From Mycobacterium interjectum (GTDB lineage Bacteria > Actinomycetota > Actinomycetes > Mycobacteriales > Mycobacteriaceae): a stretch of 46,297 nucleotides of DNA. The stretch spans positions 1-46,297 of the forward strand of contig LQPB01000041.1 of the NCBI GenBank assembly GCA_002102225.1, written 5' to 3'. Each line of letters opens with the position of its first letter. The stretch's first letter is position 1. This document shows, in pieces, positions 8,570 to 17,138 of the stretch. Both the position numbers and the translations under genes were made by a program. Below the pieces are notes generated by a model, which did no database searches, was not told the origin of the DNA, and saw nothing but the letters and a program-made list of their open reading frames with translations.

Positions 8570-8956
8570 TTGTACGCGGCCATCTGCCGCCACTGCGGAA
8601 GAGAAATAGTCCAGCACCCGTCCGGGGTGTGGATTCCCCGGGACGGGTCGGTGCAGAACGACCCGCACGGCTTCCATTGCCAGGGTCCGGCCGGCGGGCG
8701 CCGGTCCGGGGTGTTGCACGAACCCATGCCCGCCGACTTGGCGGGGGCGCCCCGGTGGCTGTCCCCGGACACTTCCGGCGCGCGCGCCACCGCGGGTGCG
8801 GACACCGACTCCGGCCCCCAGGCGGCCCTCCAGCGTGACCGGGAGGGTCGTGCGCGCCGACGCGCGCTGTTTATCCCCGAGGTTGTCCGGATTCGTCTGC
8901 GACATGCCCTCGTTCGGCTGCGGGACCTGGCGCGGTTCCGCATGGCCTTGTGGTAG
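8570..8956 (+). CDS. Small hypothetical protein with zinc-ribbon-like N-terminus
   Basis: I do not recognise this 128-aa frame. It would start at TTG 8570 behind an AGGGGGGCAAAG purine run. The first 45 residues contain CRHCGREI and later FHCQG, a possible metal-binding knuckle, with repeated Trp/His/Gly residues typical of a small treble-clef or zinc ribbon. The C-terminal half is Arg-rich and low in information. It lies between the PPE gene and the convergent end of the hydrogenase operon. The N-terminal Cys pattern makes a real gene plausible; the exact end and start are less certain. Confidence 0.45.
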   Translation: MYAAICRHCGREIVQHPSGVWIPRDGSVQNDPHGFHCQGPAGGRRSGVLHEPMPADLAGAPRWLSPDTSGARATAGADTDSGPQAALQRDREGRARRRALFIPEVVRIRLRHALVRLRDLARFRMALW

Positions 8957-8965
8957 CCGGGCGGC

Positions 8966-10078
8966 TTAGAAAACGATCAGCGGGATCGCCATCTCGGCCG
9001 GGGTGGCTGCGCCGTGAAAACCGATGAGCCGAGACACTTCCGGCGGCTCGTGGGCGGTCGCCAGCACGGCGGCATCACCGGTGCAGACCACCACGACGTC
9101 GCCGATCCGCGCCAGGTGCTCCGGGGCGACCGGGCCGAACATGCCGGTGGCCACCGCCTCTTCGCGGAGGTAGACGTGCGCCCGGCCGTCGAGCGCCTCG
9201 CCGAACGCGGCCCGCACGTCCGTGGCGGCCCCCGGCTCGGTGTGCAGGTAGCGCACCCGCGGCTCGCCGGCGACAACGCGCACCCCCTCGCCCAGCCGCG
9301 GGTCGGCGTCGAGGTCGACGCGGGCCTCCGGCGGGACGTTCAGGCCGCCGTGGTCGGCGGTCACCAGCAACGCCGCGTCGGACGGCAGGGACTCGACCAG
9401 CCGGGTGAGCAGCGCGTCGACGCGGGCGGCCGCCTCGTGCCACCGCTCCGAACCGATGCCGGACGCGTGCGCCGCGGTGTCCAGCTCGGCGGTGTAGCCG
9501 TAGACGAGCCCGGGCGCCGCGCGCAGCTCGTCGGCCAGGTGCGCGGTGTAGTCATCCGTCGGCAGCGTCGGGCGGAACTGGGCGCCGCGATAGGCCGCGT
9601 CCGTCAGCCCGCTGCCCATGAAGGCCGCGGGCAGCACGGCGCGCGCGGCGATGCCGCACCGCTGCAGCCGCCCGAACCAGGTGGGCAGCGGCTGCCATTC
9701 GGCGTGCGGTGGGTCGTCGCGCCACACGATGTGGGTGAGCACCCGGTCGGTGCCGGGCACGTTGAGCGTGAAACCCAGGATGCCGTGCTCGCCGGGGCGG
9801 GCGCCGGTGCCCAGGGACACCAGGCTGCTCGGCGTGGTCGACGGGAAGGTGCACGCGAGTTCGGTGAGCCGTCCCACCTCCCCGGCGAGCACCGAGGCGA
9901 GCAACGGGGCGCTCGCGGCCAGCTCGGGCAACAGGTGCCGGCCCAGCCCGTCGACCAGCACCACCGCGACCCGATCTTTCGCGCCGACCGACCGTGTCAC
10001 ACCCAGGACGTCGATCGCACCCGGGGCCCCGAGCAGCGCGGCCGCGGTGGGCAGCACGTCGCAGATCGAGCCGGGCAC
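8966..10078 (-). CDS. Alkaline-phosphatase-superfamily nucleotide pyrophosphatase/phosphodiesterase
   Basis: This 370-aa type-I phosphodiesterase-like enzyme shows a metal Asp in VVLVDGLGRH, a nucleophile Thr in FPSTTPSSL, then DTAAHASG, LLVTADHGG and the C-terminal FHGAATPAEM, which together give the two-metal site. No signal peptide is seen, so it is probably cytoplasmic. The GTG at 10078 starts the domain directly; longer readings are Arg-rich shadow sequence. It lies 20 bases after the DUF6390-like gene and is probably the last gene of the hydrogenase operon. Its substrate, and whether it belongs functionally to hydrogenase maturation, is unknown. Confidence 0.85.
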   Translation of the reverse strand: MPGSICDVLPTAAALLGAPGAIDVLGVTRSVGAKDRVAVVLVDGLGRHLLPELAASAPLLASVLAGEVGRLTELACTFPSTTPSSLVSLGTGARPGEHGILGFTLNVPGTDRVLTHIVWRDDPPHAEWQPLPTWFGRLQRCGIAARAVLPAAFMGSGLTDAAYRGAQFRPTLPTDDYTAHLADELRAAPGLVYGYTAELDTAAHASGIGSERWHEAAARVDALLTRLVESLPSDAALLVTADHGGLNVPPEARVDLDADPRLGEGVRVVAGEPRVRYLHTEPGAATDVRAAFGEALDGRAHVYLREEAVATGMFGPVAPEHLARIGDVVVVCTGDAAVLATAHEPPEVSRLIGFHGAATPAEMAIPLIVF

Positions 10079-10098
10079 CGGGCCAGTGTGGCACGGGA

Positions 10099-10809
10099 TC
10101 AGACGGGCGCCAGGCGCTGGCTGGTCACGCGCAGCTGCCGCTCGGTGCTGTCGGCGAGCGCGCGGACCTGCCCCGCCGACAGCCGCCCGCACAACCGGCC
10201 CCAGTGCACGGCGACCTCGTCGCCGACGGCGACGTCGGGCACCGCGCTGTACCCGTCGGCCCAGACGTCGAGCGGGCGGACCGCGGGATCGGACAGCGTC
10301 AGGGTGCGGCCGTCCCACAGCAGCTTGCGGGACGACACCTCGACGAGGTCGCGATCGCGGGAAACGACTGTGCCCCAAGCGATTCGGCAATTATCGAGCA
10401 CGTTCAACGGGTGCTCGTCCATGCCCCGGCCGAGAAAGCGGGTCCAGGGATACACCCCGAAGACGTGGAAGCAGTGATTGCCGGCGGCCTCGTGGGCCAG
10501 GTCGGCCGTCAGGTGGGACCAGTAGCGGCCGGCCTGCGGGCCGATGATCGCCAGCAGCGCGTCGAAGAACGCCTGCCGGTCCAGCTCGGCGCCCACCCCG
10601 CCGCCGAGCCAATAGGATTCGACCAGGCGGTAGTCCAGCGGGTCGACGATGCCGGTCAGCTCCGACAGCACCCGCAGGTACGGCCAGGCCCCGGAGAACG
10701 CGGCCGCGGCGCGGCGCACCTCGTCGGCGGAGCCGTCCCGCAGGGTGGCGCCCAGCGGGGGGCCGCAGAAGCCCAGCGCGTTGGGGGCATACGCGTAGCG
10801 GGCGAACAT
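10099..10809 (-). CDS. Conserved hydrogenase-cluster protein (DUF6390-like)
   Basis: This 236-aa protein has no motif I can tie to a reaction. It is soluble, rich in aromatic residues and contains CFHVFGVYPWTRFLG in the middle, followed by a beta-rich C-terminal third (RTLTLSDPAVRPLDVW, VAVGDEVAVHWGRLCG). That tail has some resemblance to the small beta-barrel of HypC-type chaperones (GDxVxVHxG), which I only suggest. The ATG at 10809 is preceded by AAGGGCGCGGAG. It follows hypD by 35 bases and probably belongs to the same transcript. Assignment to DUF6390 rests on memory of actinobacterial hydrogenase clusters. Confidence 0.75.
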   Translation of the reverse strand: MFARYAYAPNALGFCGPPLGATLRDGSADEVRRAAAAFSGAWPYLRVLSELTGIVDPLDYRLVESYWLGGGVGAELDRQAFFDALLAIIGPQAGRYWSHLTADLAHEAAGNHCFHVFGVYPWTRFLGRGMDEHPLNVLDNCRIAWGTVVSRDRDLVEVSSRKLLWDGRTLTLSDPAVRPLDVWADGYSAVPDVAVGDEVAVHWGRLCGRLSAGQVRALADSTERQLRVTSQRLAPV

Positions 10810-10844
10810 CTCCGCGCCCTTTTGCGAGCCGGTCGACTCGGGTG

Positions 10845-11975
10845 TCAAGTGCGCCCCACCAGCTTGGCCGCGTCGCGGTGCATGCGGCCGAAGTTGTAGT
10901 AGGCCGCGCAGGCGCCCTCCGGCGAAACCATGCAGGTCCCGATCGGGGTCTCCGGTGTGCACGCGGTGCCGAAAACCTTGCATTCCCAGGGCTTGAGCAC
11001 GCCTTTGAGCACCTCGCCGCACTGGCAGGCCTTGGGGTCGGCGACCCGCACGCCGGGCATCGCGAACCGCAGCTCGGCGTCGAACTCCGCAAAATCGTCG
11101 TGCAGGCGCAGCGCGCTTTGCGAGATGAACCCCAGCCCGCGCCATTCGAAGTGCGGCCGCAGCGCGAAGACCTTGCCCATCAGCGCGAGGGCGGCGGGGT
11201 TGCCGTGCTCGGGCACCACGCGCTTGTACTGGTTCTCCACCTCGCAGCGCCCCTCGCGGATCTGGGTCAGCAGCATCGCGACGGCCGCCAAAATGTCGAG
11301 CGGCTCGAAACCGGCCACCACCAACGGCTTTCGGTACACGTCGGGAACGAATCGGTAGGGGCGGTTGCCGACCACCGTCGACACGTGCCCGGGGCCGATG
11401 AAACCCGACAGCCGCAGGTCCGGAGACTCCAGGATGGCCTTGATCGGCGGCACGATCGTGACGTGGTTGCAGAACACGCTGAAATTGGGCAGGCCGAGGT
11501 CGCGGGCCCGTACCAGCGTCACCGCCGTCGAGGGCGCGGTGGTCTCGAAGCCGATGGCGAAGAACACCACCTGCTTGTCGGGGTTGTCGACCGCGATCTT
11601 CAGCGCGTCCAGCGGCGAGTAGACGAACCGCACGTCGGCGCCGCGGGCCTTGGCGTCCAGCAGGCTGCCGGCCGACCCGGGCACCCGCATCATGTCGCCG
11701 AAACAGGTGAAGATCACGTCGGGTTGGCCGGCCAGCCACATCGCGTCGTCGATGCGGCCCATCGGGATCACGCAGACCGGGCAGCCGGGGCCGTGCACCA
11801 GCTCCACGTTGTCGGGCAGCAGGTGTTCGATGCCGTGCCGGTAGATCGTGTGGGTGTGCCCCCCGCACACCTCCATGAACTTGAACTGCTCACCGGCGCT
11901 CCCGGCCAGGTTCTCGATGGCGCCCAGCAGCTTGCGGGCCGCGGCCGGATCGCGAAACTCGTCAACGAATTTCAT
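10845..11975 (-). CDS. hypD: [NiFe]-hydrogenase maturation factor HypD
   Basis: This 376-aa iron-sulfur protein is the scaffold, together with HypC, on which the Fe(CN)2CO unit of the hydrogenase active site is built. Family motifs are all present: CGGHTHTIYRHG, GPGCPVCV, GFETTAPSTA, and the C-terminal cysteine cluster CQCGEVLKG, CKVFGTACTPETPIGTCMVS and EGACAAYY that binds the [4Fe-4S] cluster. Length is normal. The ATG at 11975 is 11 bases after the hypC stop. Minus-strand operon order here is hypE, hypC, hypD, as in many bacteria. Confidence 0.97.
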   Translation of the reverse strand: MKFVDEFRDPAAARKLLGAIENLAGSAGEQFKFMEVCGGHTHTIYRHGIEHLLPDNVELVHGPGCPVCVIPMGRIDDAMWLAGQPDVIFTCFGDMMRVPGSAGSLLDAKARGADVRFVYSPLDALKIAVDNPDKQVVFFAIGFETTAPSTAVTLVRARDLGLPNFSVFCNHVTIVPPIKAILESPDLRLSGFIGPGHVSTVVGNRPYRFVPDVYRKPLVVAGFEPLDILAAVAMLLTQIREGRCEVENQYKRVVPEHGNPAALALMGKVFALRPHFEWRGLGFISQSALRLHDDFAEFDAELRFAMPGVRVADPKACQCGEVLKGVLKPWECKVFGTACTPETPIGTCMVSPEGACAAYYNFGRMHRDAAKLVGRT

Positions 11976-11986
11976 AGTCTTTCCCC

Positions 11987-12259
11987 TCAGACGATCGCCG
12001 ACGAGTCGAACGCTTCCATCTCGGTGGCGTAGGCCTCGCCGAGTTTCTTGATGGCGGCCAGCGTGAGCAGCGCCTCCGTCTCGTCGATCTTGGCCATGGC
12101 GAACCCGACGTGCACCAGGACCCAGTCGTCGGGCTCGGGCATGTCGTCCTCCAGCAGCCGCACGCTGATCGTGCGCTGCACACCGCTGACGTCGATCTTC
12201 GCCAGATAGTTGGCGGGGTCGGTGATTTCGACGATCCGCCCCGGAATCCCAAGACACAT
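11987..12259 (-). CDS. hypC: HypC/HupF-family hydrogenase maturation chaperone (second copy)
   Basis: This 90-aa protein starts MCLGIPGRIVEI; the N-terminal Cys2, exposed after Met removal, is the residue that holds the iron unit in HypC. The beta-barrel signature WVLVHVGFAMAKID is present. HypC carries Fe(CN)2CO from HypD to the large-subunit precursor. A separate hypC lies at 17139-17405 and a third HypC-like domain is fused to a SIS domain at 14046-14777. The gene sits between hypE and hypD with gaps of only 11-12 bases. Confidence 0.96.
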   Translation of the reverse strand: MCLGIPGRIVEITDPANYLAKIDVSGVQRTISVRLLEDDMPEPDDWVLVHVGFAMAKIDETEALLTLAAIKKLGEAYATEMEAFDSSAIV

Positions 12260-12271
12260 GGCCAGCTCCTC

Positions 12272-13384
12272 TCAGCAAATCCTCGGCAGCGGGTCCCCGA
12301 CGAGCATGTCGACGATCCGCGTTCCGCCGAAACCGGTGCGCAGCACCACGGTTTCGGCGGGTTCCGTGACGATCTCCCCGACCTGGGCCGCCTCGGCGCC
12401 CAGGGGGTGCGACCGCAGCGCGGCCAGCCCGGCATCGGCCTCCTCCGGCGGGACGACGGCGACGAGCTTGCCCTCGTTGGCGACGTAGAGGGGATCGATG
12501 CCGAGCAACTCGCAGGCGCCGTTCACCATGGGGCGCACGGGCAGTCGCTCCTCTTCCAGCAGCACCCCGAGCCCGCAGGCCTGGGCCAGCTCGTTGCAGA
12601 CGGTGCCGACCCCGCCGCGGGTCGCGTCGCGCATCCACCGGGTGGACGGGGCGGCCGCCATCAGCAGTTCCACCAGCGGGCTGAGGCTGGCGGTGTCGGA
12701 GACGATGTCGGCCTCGATGGCCAGGTCGCCACGCGCGAGCATGACGGCCATGCCGTGATCGCCCATCGATCCCGACAACAGCACCTTGTCGCCGCTGCGC
12801 ACCGACGCGGGCGACAGCGCGCGTCCCGTCGGGACGACGCCGGCCCCGGTGGTGGTGACGAACAGCCCGTCGGCCGCGCCCCTGGGCACCACCTTGGTGT
12901 CCCCGGTGACGATCTGGACACCCGCGGCCGCGGCCGCGGCCGCCATGTCTGCGACGATCTCCTTCAACTCGGCGATTCCGAAGCCCTCCTCGATCACGAA
13001 TGCCGCCGAGATCCACGACGGCACGGCGCCGGCCATCGCGAGGTCGTTGCAGGTGCCGTGGACGGCGAGTTCGCCGATCGAGCCGCCGGGAAACCGCCTG
13101 GGCTGCACCACAAACGAATCCGTCGACATCGCCAGCCGCTCACCGCCGGGCAAGGTCAGGACCGCGCCGTCGCCCAGCGACTCCAGCATCGGGTTGCGGA
13201 AGGCCTCCAGGAAGACCGCGTCCACCAGCGCGGCCGAGGCCTTGCCGCCCGCCCCGTGGGCCAGGGTCACGTGGTCGTCGAGCAATCGTGGGCGACGCCT
13301 GCGGAAGGACTCGATCCGCTCGATCACCTCGCCCTCGGCGAACCGGGGCCCCGACGAAAGGTATTCGCCCGTCGGCTTATTCAT
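12272..13384 (-). CDS. hypE: [NiFe]-hydrogenase maturation factor HypE
   Basis: This 370-aa PurM-like ATPase dehydrates the carbamoyl group passed by HypF to a thiocyanate on its C-terminal cysteine, the source of the cyanide ligands. The protein ends exactly in PRIC, the required C-terminus. Other features are LAHGAGGKAS, the ATP-binding segments GDGAVL and STDSFVV, TGDTKVV and MRDATRGGVGTV. The start overlaps the upstream SIS gene stop (ATGA at 13381-13384). Length is slightly above the usual 330-350 because of an N-terminal extension of about 35 residues. Confidence 0.97.
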   Translation of the reverse strand: MNKPTGEYLSSGPRFAEGEVIERIESFRRRRPRLLDDHVTLAHGAGGKASAALVDAVFLEAFRNPMLESLGDGAVLTLPGGERLAMSTDSFVVQPRRFPGGSIGELAVHGTCNDLAMAGAVPSWISAAFVIEEGFGIAELKEIVADMAAAAAAAGVQIVTGDTKVVPRGAADGLFVTTTGAGVVPTGRALSPASVRSGDKVLLSGSMGDHGMAVMLARGDLAIEADIVSDTASLSPLVELLMAAAPSTRWMRDATRGGVGTVCNELAQACGLGVLLEEERLPVRPMVNGACELLGIDPLYVANEGKLVAVVPPEEADAGLAALRSHPLGAEAAQVGEIVTEPAETVVLRTGFGGTRIVDMLVGDPLPRIC

Positions 13385-14049
13385 GCCGCCCCCAGACCCC
13401 GGTCACCGAGATGGTGATGCACACTCGACCACAGCTGATAGCCCAGCAGCGCCTGGGATTCCTGGATGCGGTGCACGCTCTGCGAGCGAACGACGAAGCA
13501 GACGTCCACGTTGGGGTTGTTGGCGAACGCGCCGCCGTCGTAGCCGGCGAACCCGGCGGTGTACAGGCCGCGCTGGTGGGCCTCGGCGAGCGCCGCGAGC
13601 AGGTTGGGCGAGCCGCCGCTGGTCGACATGGCGATCGCGATGTCGCCGGCCCTCGCCCGGGCGATCAGCTGCCGGGCGAACACCAGCTCGAACCCGACGT
13701 CGTTGCCGAGCGCGGTCATCACCGCCTGGTCGGCGGTCAACGGCCAGGCCGGCAGCGGCCTGCCGAGCGGCGGCCGGGCGAACAGCCTCGCGAGGGTGGT
13801 GGAATCGGTGCAGCTGCCGCCGTTTCCGAAGGTGAACAACCGCCCGCCCGCCGCGAAGCGGCGCGCCATCTCGGTGGCCGCCGCCTCCAGCAGCTCGGCG
13901 TTGGCCTCCAGCGTGGAGCGCCGCAGCGCCAGGCTTTCGGCCGCCTTCGCCTGCGCCGAGGCGGCCAGGTCGGCCAGCAGCGACTTGGGGTCGTCCTGCT
14001 GCGCGTCGATGAACGGGTACAGGAAGTTGGTGGGCTCGTCGTGGCTCAT
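13381..14049 (-). CDS. SIS-domain protein of the hydrogenase operon (GmhA-like)
   Basis: This 222-aa protein has a phosphoheptose-isomerase-type SIS fold: a long N-terminal helix, GRLFTFGNGGSCTDS (sugar-phosphate P-loop), GDIAIAMSTSGGSPNLL (second phosphate loop) and a C-terminal helix with HRIQESQALLGYQLW. Known relatives isomerise sedoheptulose-7-phosphate, but no heptose genes are near. It overlaps both its neighbours by four bases (ATGA), between the SIS-HypC fusion and hypE, so it is expressed with the maturation machinery. It probably partners the adjacent SIS-HypC protein as a heterodimer; SIS proteins normally dimerise. A role in hydrogenase maturation is inferred from context only. 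Confidence 0.85.
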   Translation of the reverse strand: MSHDEPTNFLYPFIDAQQDDPKSLLADLAASAQAKAAESLALRRSTLEANAELLEAAATEMARRFAAGGRLFTFGNGGSCTDSTTLARLFARPPLGRPLPAWPLTADQAVMTALGNDVGFELVFARQLIARARAGDIAIAMSTSGGSPNLLAALAEAHQRGLYTAGFAGYDGGAFANNPNVDVCFVVRSQSVHRIQESQALLGYQLWSSVHHHLGDRGLGAA

Positions 14050-14777
14050 CGGTCCTCCTCGTCCAGCCTGCTGATCGCGGTGCCGGCGTGCACCAGGACC
14101 AGGTCGCCGGCGGCGACCGGGTCGACGAGGGTGGTGACCACGTTCTCGACGCCGCGCGCGGTGCGCACCGCGGCCTGCCCGTCCGCGGCGGACGCCACGA
14201 CTTCACCCAGGCGACCCTCGTCGCTGCACGTGACGCAAACCTCGTCCGAACTCTCCTCTTTGAGGAGCCCTGCGTGCTCGAAGCACACGTGGGTCAGCTC
14301 CCACAACAGGTGATAGAACAGCACGAAGCCGCCCGTCGCGGGCACCCGCGGGTCGGGGTCGTCGAGCCACAGCACGTGGTCCGCTGGGCTAGATTTGAAG
14401 CCGCCCTCCGGGCGACGCTCGCCGCTGCCGATCCAGATCGTGGTGGCGCCCCAGGCGGGACCGCGGCGCATCACCGAGCGCACCTGCGCATCGTCGGCGC
14501 CGGCGACCGCGATCACGATGTCGCCGGGCCGCACCGACACCCGCACCAGGTCCACCAGGTCCGGTCCGGTGAGCGCCACCGCGGGCAGCGCACGTTTGCC
14601 CATGATCACCGGATGCACGAACTCGACCGCGATGTGCAGCGCATGCGGTTCCCACGACGGCGCGATGGACCACATGGTCCCCCCCGCGGCGAACCGCTTG
14701 GCCAGCGTGAGCGCGGTCGCGGCCAAATCCTCGGCCAGTTCGGCGCCCAGCCCGCGATCGATGGCGGTGGTGGTCAT
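14046..14777 (-). CDS. SIS-HypC fusion protein
   Basis: This 243-aa protein has two parts. Residues 1-175 form a SIS-like domain (AKRFAAGGTMW, SVRPGDIVIAVAGADDAQV, a Rossmann-like strand ATTIWIG) in which the canonical phosphate-binding GNGGS and SxSGxS loops are degenerate. Residues 180-243 form a HypC-type beta-barrel: CVTCSDEGRLGEVV with Cys181 and Cys184, ending in GDLVLVHAGTAISRLDEED, which matches HypC closely. The Cys that is N-terminal in HypC is therefore internal here. It overlaps hypF and the next SIS gene by four bases each. The fusion directly ties a SIS domain to Fe-ligand assembly; what the SIS part binds is unknown. Confidence 0.87.
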   Translation of the reverse strand: MTTTAIDRGLGAELAEDLAATALTLAKRFAAGGTMWSIAPSWEPHALHIAVEFVHPVIMGKRALPAVALTGPDLVDLVRVSVRPGDIVIAVAGADDAQVRSVMRRGPAWGATTIWIGSGERRPEGGFKSSPADHVLWLDDPDPRVPATGGFVLFYHLLWELTHVCFEHAGLLKEESSDEVCVTCSDEGRLGEVVASAADGQAAVRTARGVENVVTTLVDPVAAGDLVLVHAGTAISRLDEEDR

Positions 14778-17137
14778 GATTCAGTCTCCTCCATCGCCCT
14801 CAGCATGGAGATCGCGGCCTGACCCAGCGCCAGGCCACCGTCGTTGGGCGGGACGGTGTGGTGGGTCAGCACCTCGAACCCCTTGCGCCGCAGGCGCTTA
14901 CGGCATGCGTGCAGCAACAGCACGTTCTGGAACACCCCGCCGGTCAGGCCCACCAGCCGGATCTCGCCGGCCACCTGCGCGACCACCTTGGCGACGGCGT
15001 CCGCGATGGCCTCGTGGAATGCGGCGGCCAGCAGCGCCGGCCGGGTGCCGGCGCACAGCGCCGCCACCATCGTCTGCACCGTCGTGGCGGGATCGATCAC
15101 CCCGTCGGGCTGCACCAGCATCGGCAGCGACGGGCCGGGATCGCCGAGCGCCGACTCCGCGAGCGCCTCCAGCTCGATGGCGGCCTGGCCCTCGTAGTCG
15201 ATCCGGTGCCGCACCCCGAGCAGGGAGGCGACGGCGTCGAACAGCCGGCCCATGCTGGAACACGGCACGCATCCGGTGCCGCTCTCCAACTGCGAACGGG
15301 TGAGGCGCAATTCGGCCGGCGTGGCGGCGGCGACCGGGGCCAGATCGGGGCTCCAGTCGATGCCGGCCGACCACAACTGCGACAGCGCCATCCGCCAGGG
15401 GTTGCGCACCGCGGCGTCCCCGCCGGGCAGCGGCACCGGCAACAGATGGCCGACGCGCACGAATCGATGGCTCTCGGTGCCCAGCGCGAGAATCTCGCCG
15501 CCCCAGATGGTTTGGTCGCAGCCGTAGCCGGTTCCGTCGAACGACACCCCGATGACGGGCTCGCCGAGGCGCCCGTGCTCGGCCAGCAGCGAGACGACGT
15601 GCGCGTGGTGGTGCTGGGCGAGGTCCAGCGGCCGCCCGCCGGCGTGGCGCTCCGCCCAGTTCCGCGTGTGGTAGCCGGGATGCAGGTCGGCGGCCAGGCG
15701 CGCCGGCGCGCCGCGCATTCCGGTCAGCTGGTCCACCGCGCGTTCGAAGGCCCGCAGCGTCTCCCACGTGGCCATGTCCCCGATGTGGCCGGACAAGTAG
15801 GCGCGGGAGCCGTCGGTGAGGCAGAACGTGTTTTTCAGCTCGCCGCCCACGGCGAGGACGGCCGGGCCCGCCCGCCCCAGATCCACCGGCAGCGGCGCGA
15901 AGCCGCGGGATCGGCGGATCGGCAGCTCTCGACCGACCCCGTCGTCCTTCACGACGCGCACCACCGAGTCGTCGCACGGCACGTGGATCGGGCGGTCGTG
16001 GTCGAGCACCGCGTCGCACAGCGCCGGAAGCCGTTCGGCGGCATCGCCATCGGTGAAGCAGATCGGCTCGTCGGAGCGGTTGGCACTGGTGAGCACCAGC
16101 GCGTCGGGCACCGGTTCGGCGGCGCCGGGGACGGGCGCCAGCAGCAGGTGATGGATCGGCGAGTAGGGCAGCATCAGCCCGAGTAGCGGGCTGCCGGGCG
16201 CGACGGCATCCGCGACGGGCGCTCCGTCGCGGCGTCGCAGCAGCACGATCGGCCGCGCGGGGCTGGACAGCACCGCCGCCTCGTCGGCGTCGACGTGCGC
16301 GTACCGGCGGGCGACGTCGAGGTCGCGCACCAGCATGGCGAACGGCTTGGCACCCCGCGCCTTTCGCGCCCGCAGGGCGGCGACCGCCGCGCCGTCCCCG
16401 GCGGCGCAGGCCAGGTGGTAACCGCCGATGCCCTTGACGGCGACCACGGCGCCCGCGGCTAGCGCGCGTTGGGTGGCCGCCAGCGCGGCATCCGATCCCG
16501 CCAGCCGCCCGGCCGCCGACGAAAACGTCAGCGACGGACCGCAATCGGGGCAGGCGATCGGCTGCGCGTGGAACCGGCGGTCGCCCGGATCGTGATATTC
16601 GGCGGCGCAGCGGTCGCACATGGCGAAGCCCGACATGGTGGTGGCGGGGCGGTCGTAGGGCAACTCGCGGATGATGGTGAACCGCGGGCCGCAGTTGGTG
16701 CACGTCACGAACGGATGCCGGTAGCGGCGGTCGCGCGGGTCGAACAGCTCGCGGACGCAGTCGTCGCACACCGCGATGTCGGGTGGAATCGGCGTCGTGA
16801 CGAGGTGAGCACCGGCGATCGGCCGGCTCGGCACGATCCGGAACCCGCCGCCGCGGGATGTGTCGTCGGCCAGATCGGTGACCGTGACGGCGCCGATTCG
16901 GGCCAGGGGCGGCGCCTCGGCGCGCAGCCGGCGGGCGAACTCGCCGACGCGGGCGGGCTCACCCTGCACCTCGATGAAGACGGCGCCGGAGTCGTTGCCG
17001 ACGAAGCCGGCCAGGCCGAGTTCGAGGGCGATTCGGTGGACGAAAGGACGGAAGCCAACCCCCTGCACGACACCGGTCACGGTGATGCGCCGCCGAACGT
17101 GAGTGTCGGCCCGCAGCATCAGGGGGGACTGGGTCAT
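14774..17137 (-). CDS. hypF: Carbamoyltransferase HypF
   Basis: This 787-aa protein makes carbamoyl-adenylate from carbamoyl phosphate and ATP and passes the carbamoyl group to the HypE C-terminal cysteine. Domains in order: acylphosphatase (GVVQGVGFRPFV, residues 22-33), two zinc fingers (Cys124, 127, 146, 149 and 174, 177, 196, 199), a YrdC-like domain (VKGIGGYHLAC, KPFAMLVRDL, residues about 210-400) and a Kae1-like domain with the metal motif HHHAH (about residue 500) and GVSFDGTGYG. Length is typical. The ATG at 17137 lies one base after the hypC stop codon. Its stop overlaps the SIS-HypC start. Confidence 0.97.
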   Translation of the reverse strand: MTQSPLMLRADTHVRRRITVTGVVQGVGFRPFVHRIALELGLAGFVGNDSGAVFIEVQGEPARVGEFARRLRAEAPPLARIGAVTVTDLADDTSRGGGFRIVPSRPIAGAHLVTTPIPPDIAVCDDCVRELFDPRDRRYRHPFVTCTNCGPRFTIIRELPYDRPATTMSGFAMCDRCAAEYHDPGDRRFHAQPIACPDCGPSLTFSSAAGRLAGSDAALAATQRALAAGAVVAVKGIGGYHLACAAGDGAAVAALRARKARGAKPFAMLVRDLDVARRYAHVDADEAAVLSSPARPIVLLRRRDGAPVADAVAPGSPLLGLMLPYSPIHHLLLAPVPGAAEPVPDALVLTSANRSDEPICFTDGDAAERLPALCDAVLDHDRPIHVPCDDSVVRVVKDDGVGRELPIRRSRGFAPLPVDLGRAGPAVLAVGGELKNTFCLTDGSRAYLSGHIGDMATWETLRAFERAVDQLTGMRGAPARLAADLHPGYHTRNWAERHAGGRPLDLAQHHHAHVVSLLAEHGRLGEPVIGVSFDGTGYGCDQTIWGGEILALGTESHRFVRVGHLLPVPLPGGDAAVRNPWRMALSQLWSAGIDWSPDLAPVAAATPAELRLTRSQLESGTGCVPCSSMGRLFDAVASLLGVRHRIDYEGQAAIELEALAESALGDPGPSLPMLVQPDGVIDPATTVQTMVAALCAGTRPALLAAAFHEAIADAVAKVVAQVAGEIRLVGLTGGVFQNVLLLHACRKRLRRKGFEVLTHHTVPPNDGGLALGQAAISMLRAMEETES

Positions 17138-17138
17138 C

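Noticed and set aside
10099..11868. Long open frame joining the DUF6390-like gene to sequence opposite HypD
   Set aside because: The upstream half is a shadow of hypD in another frame; a good ribosome-binding site before ATG 10809 sets the start.
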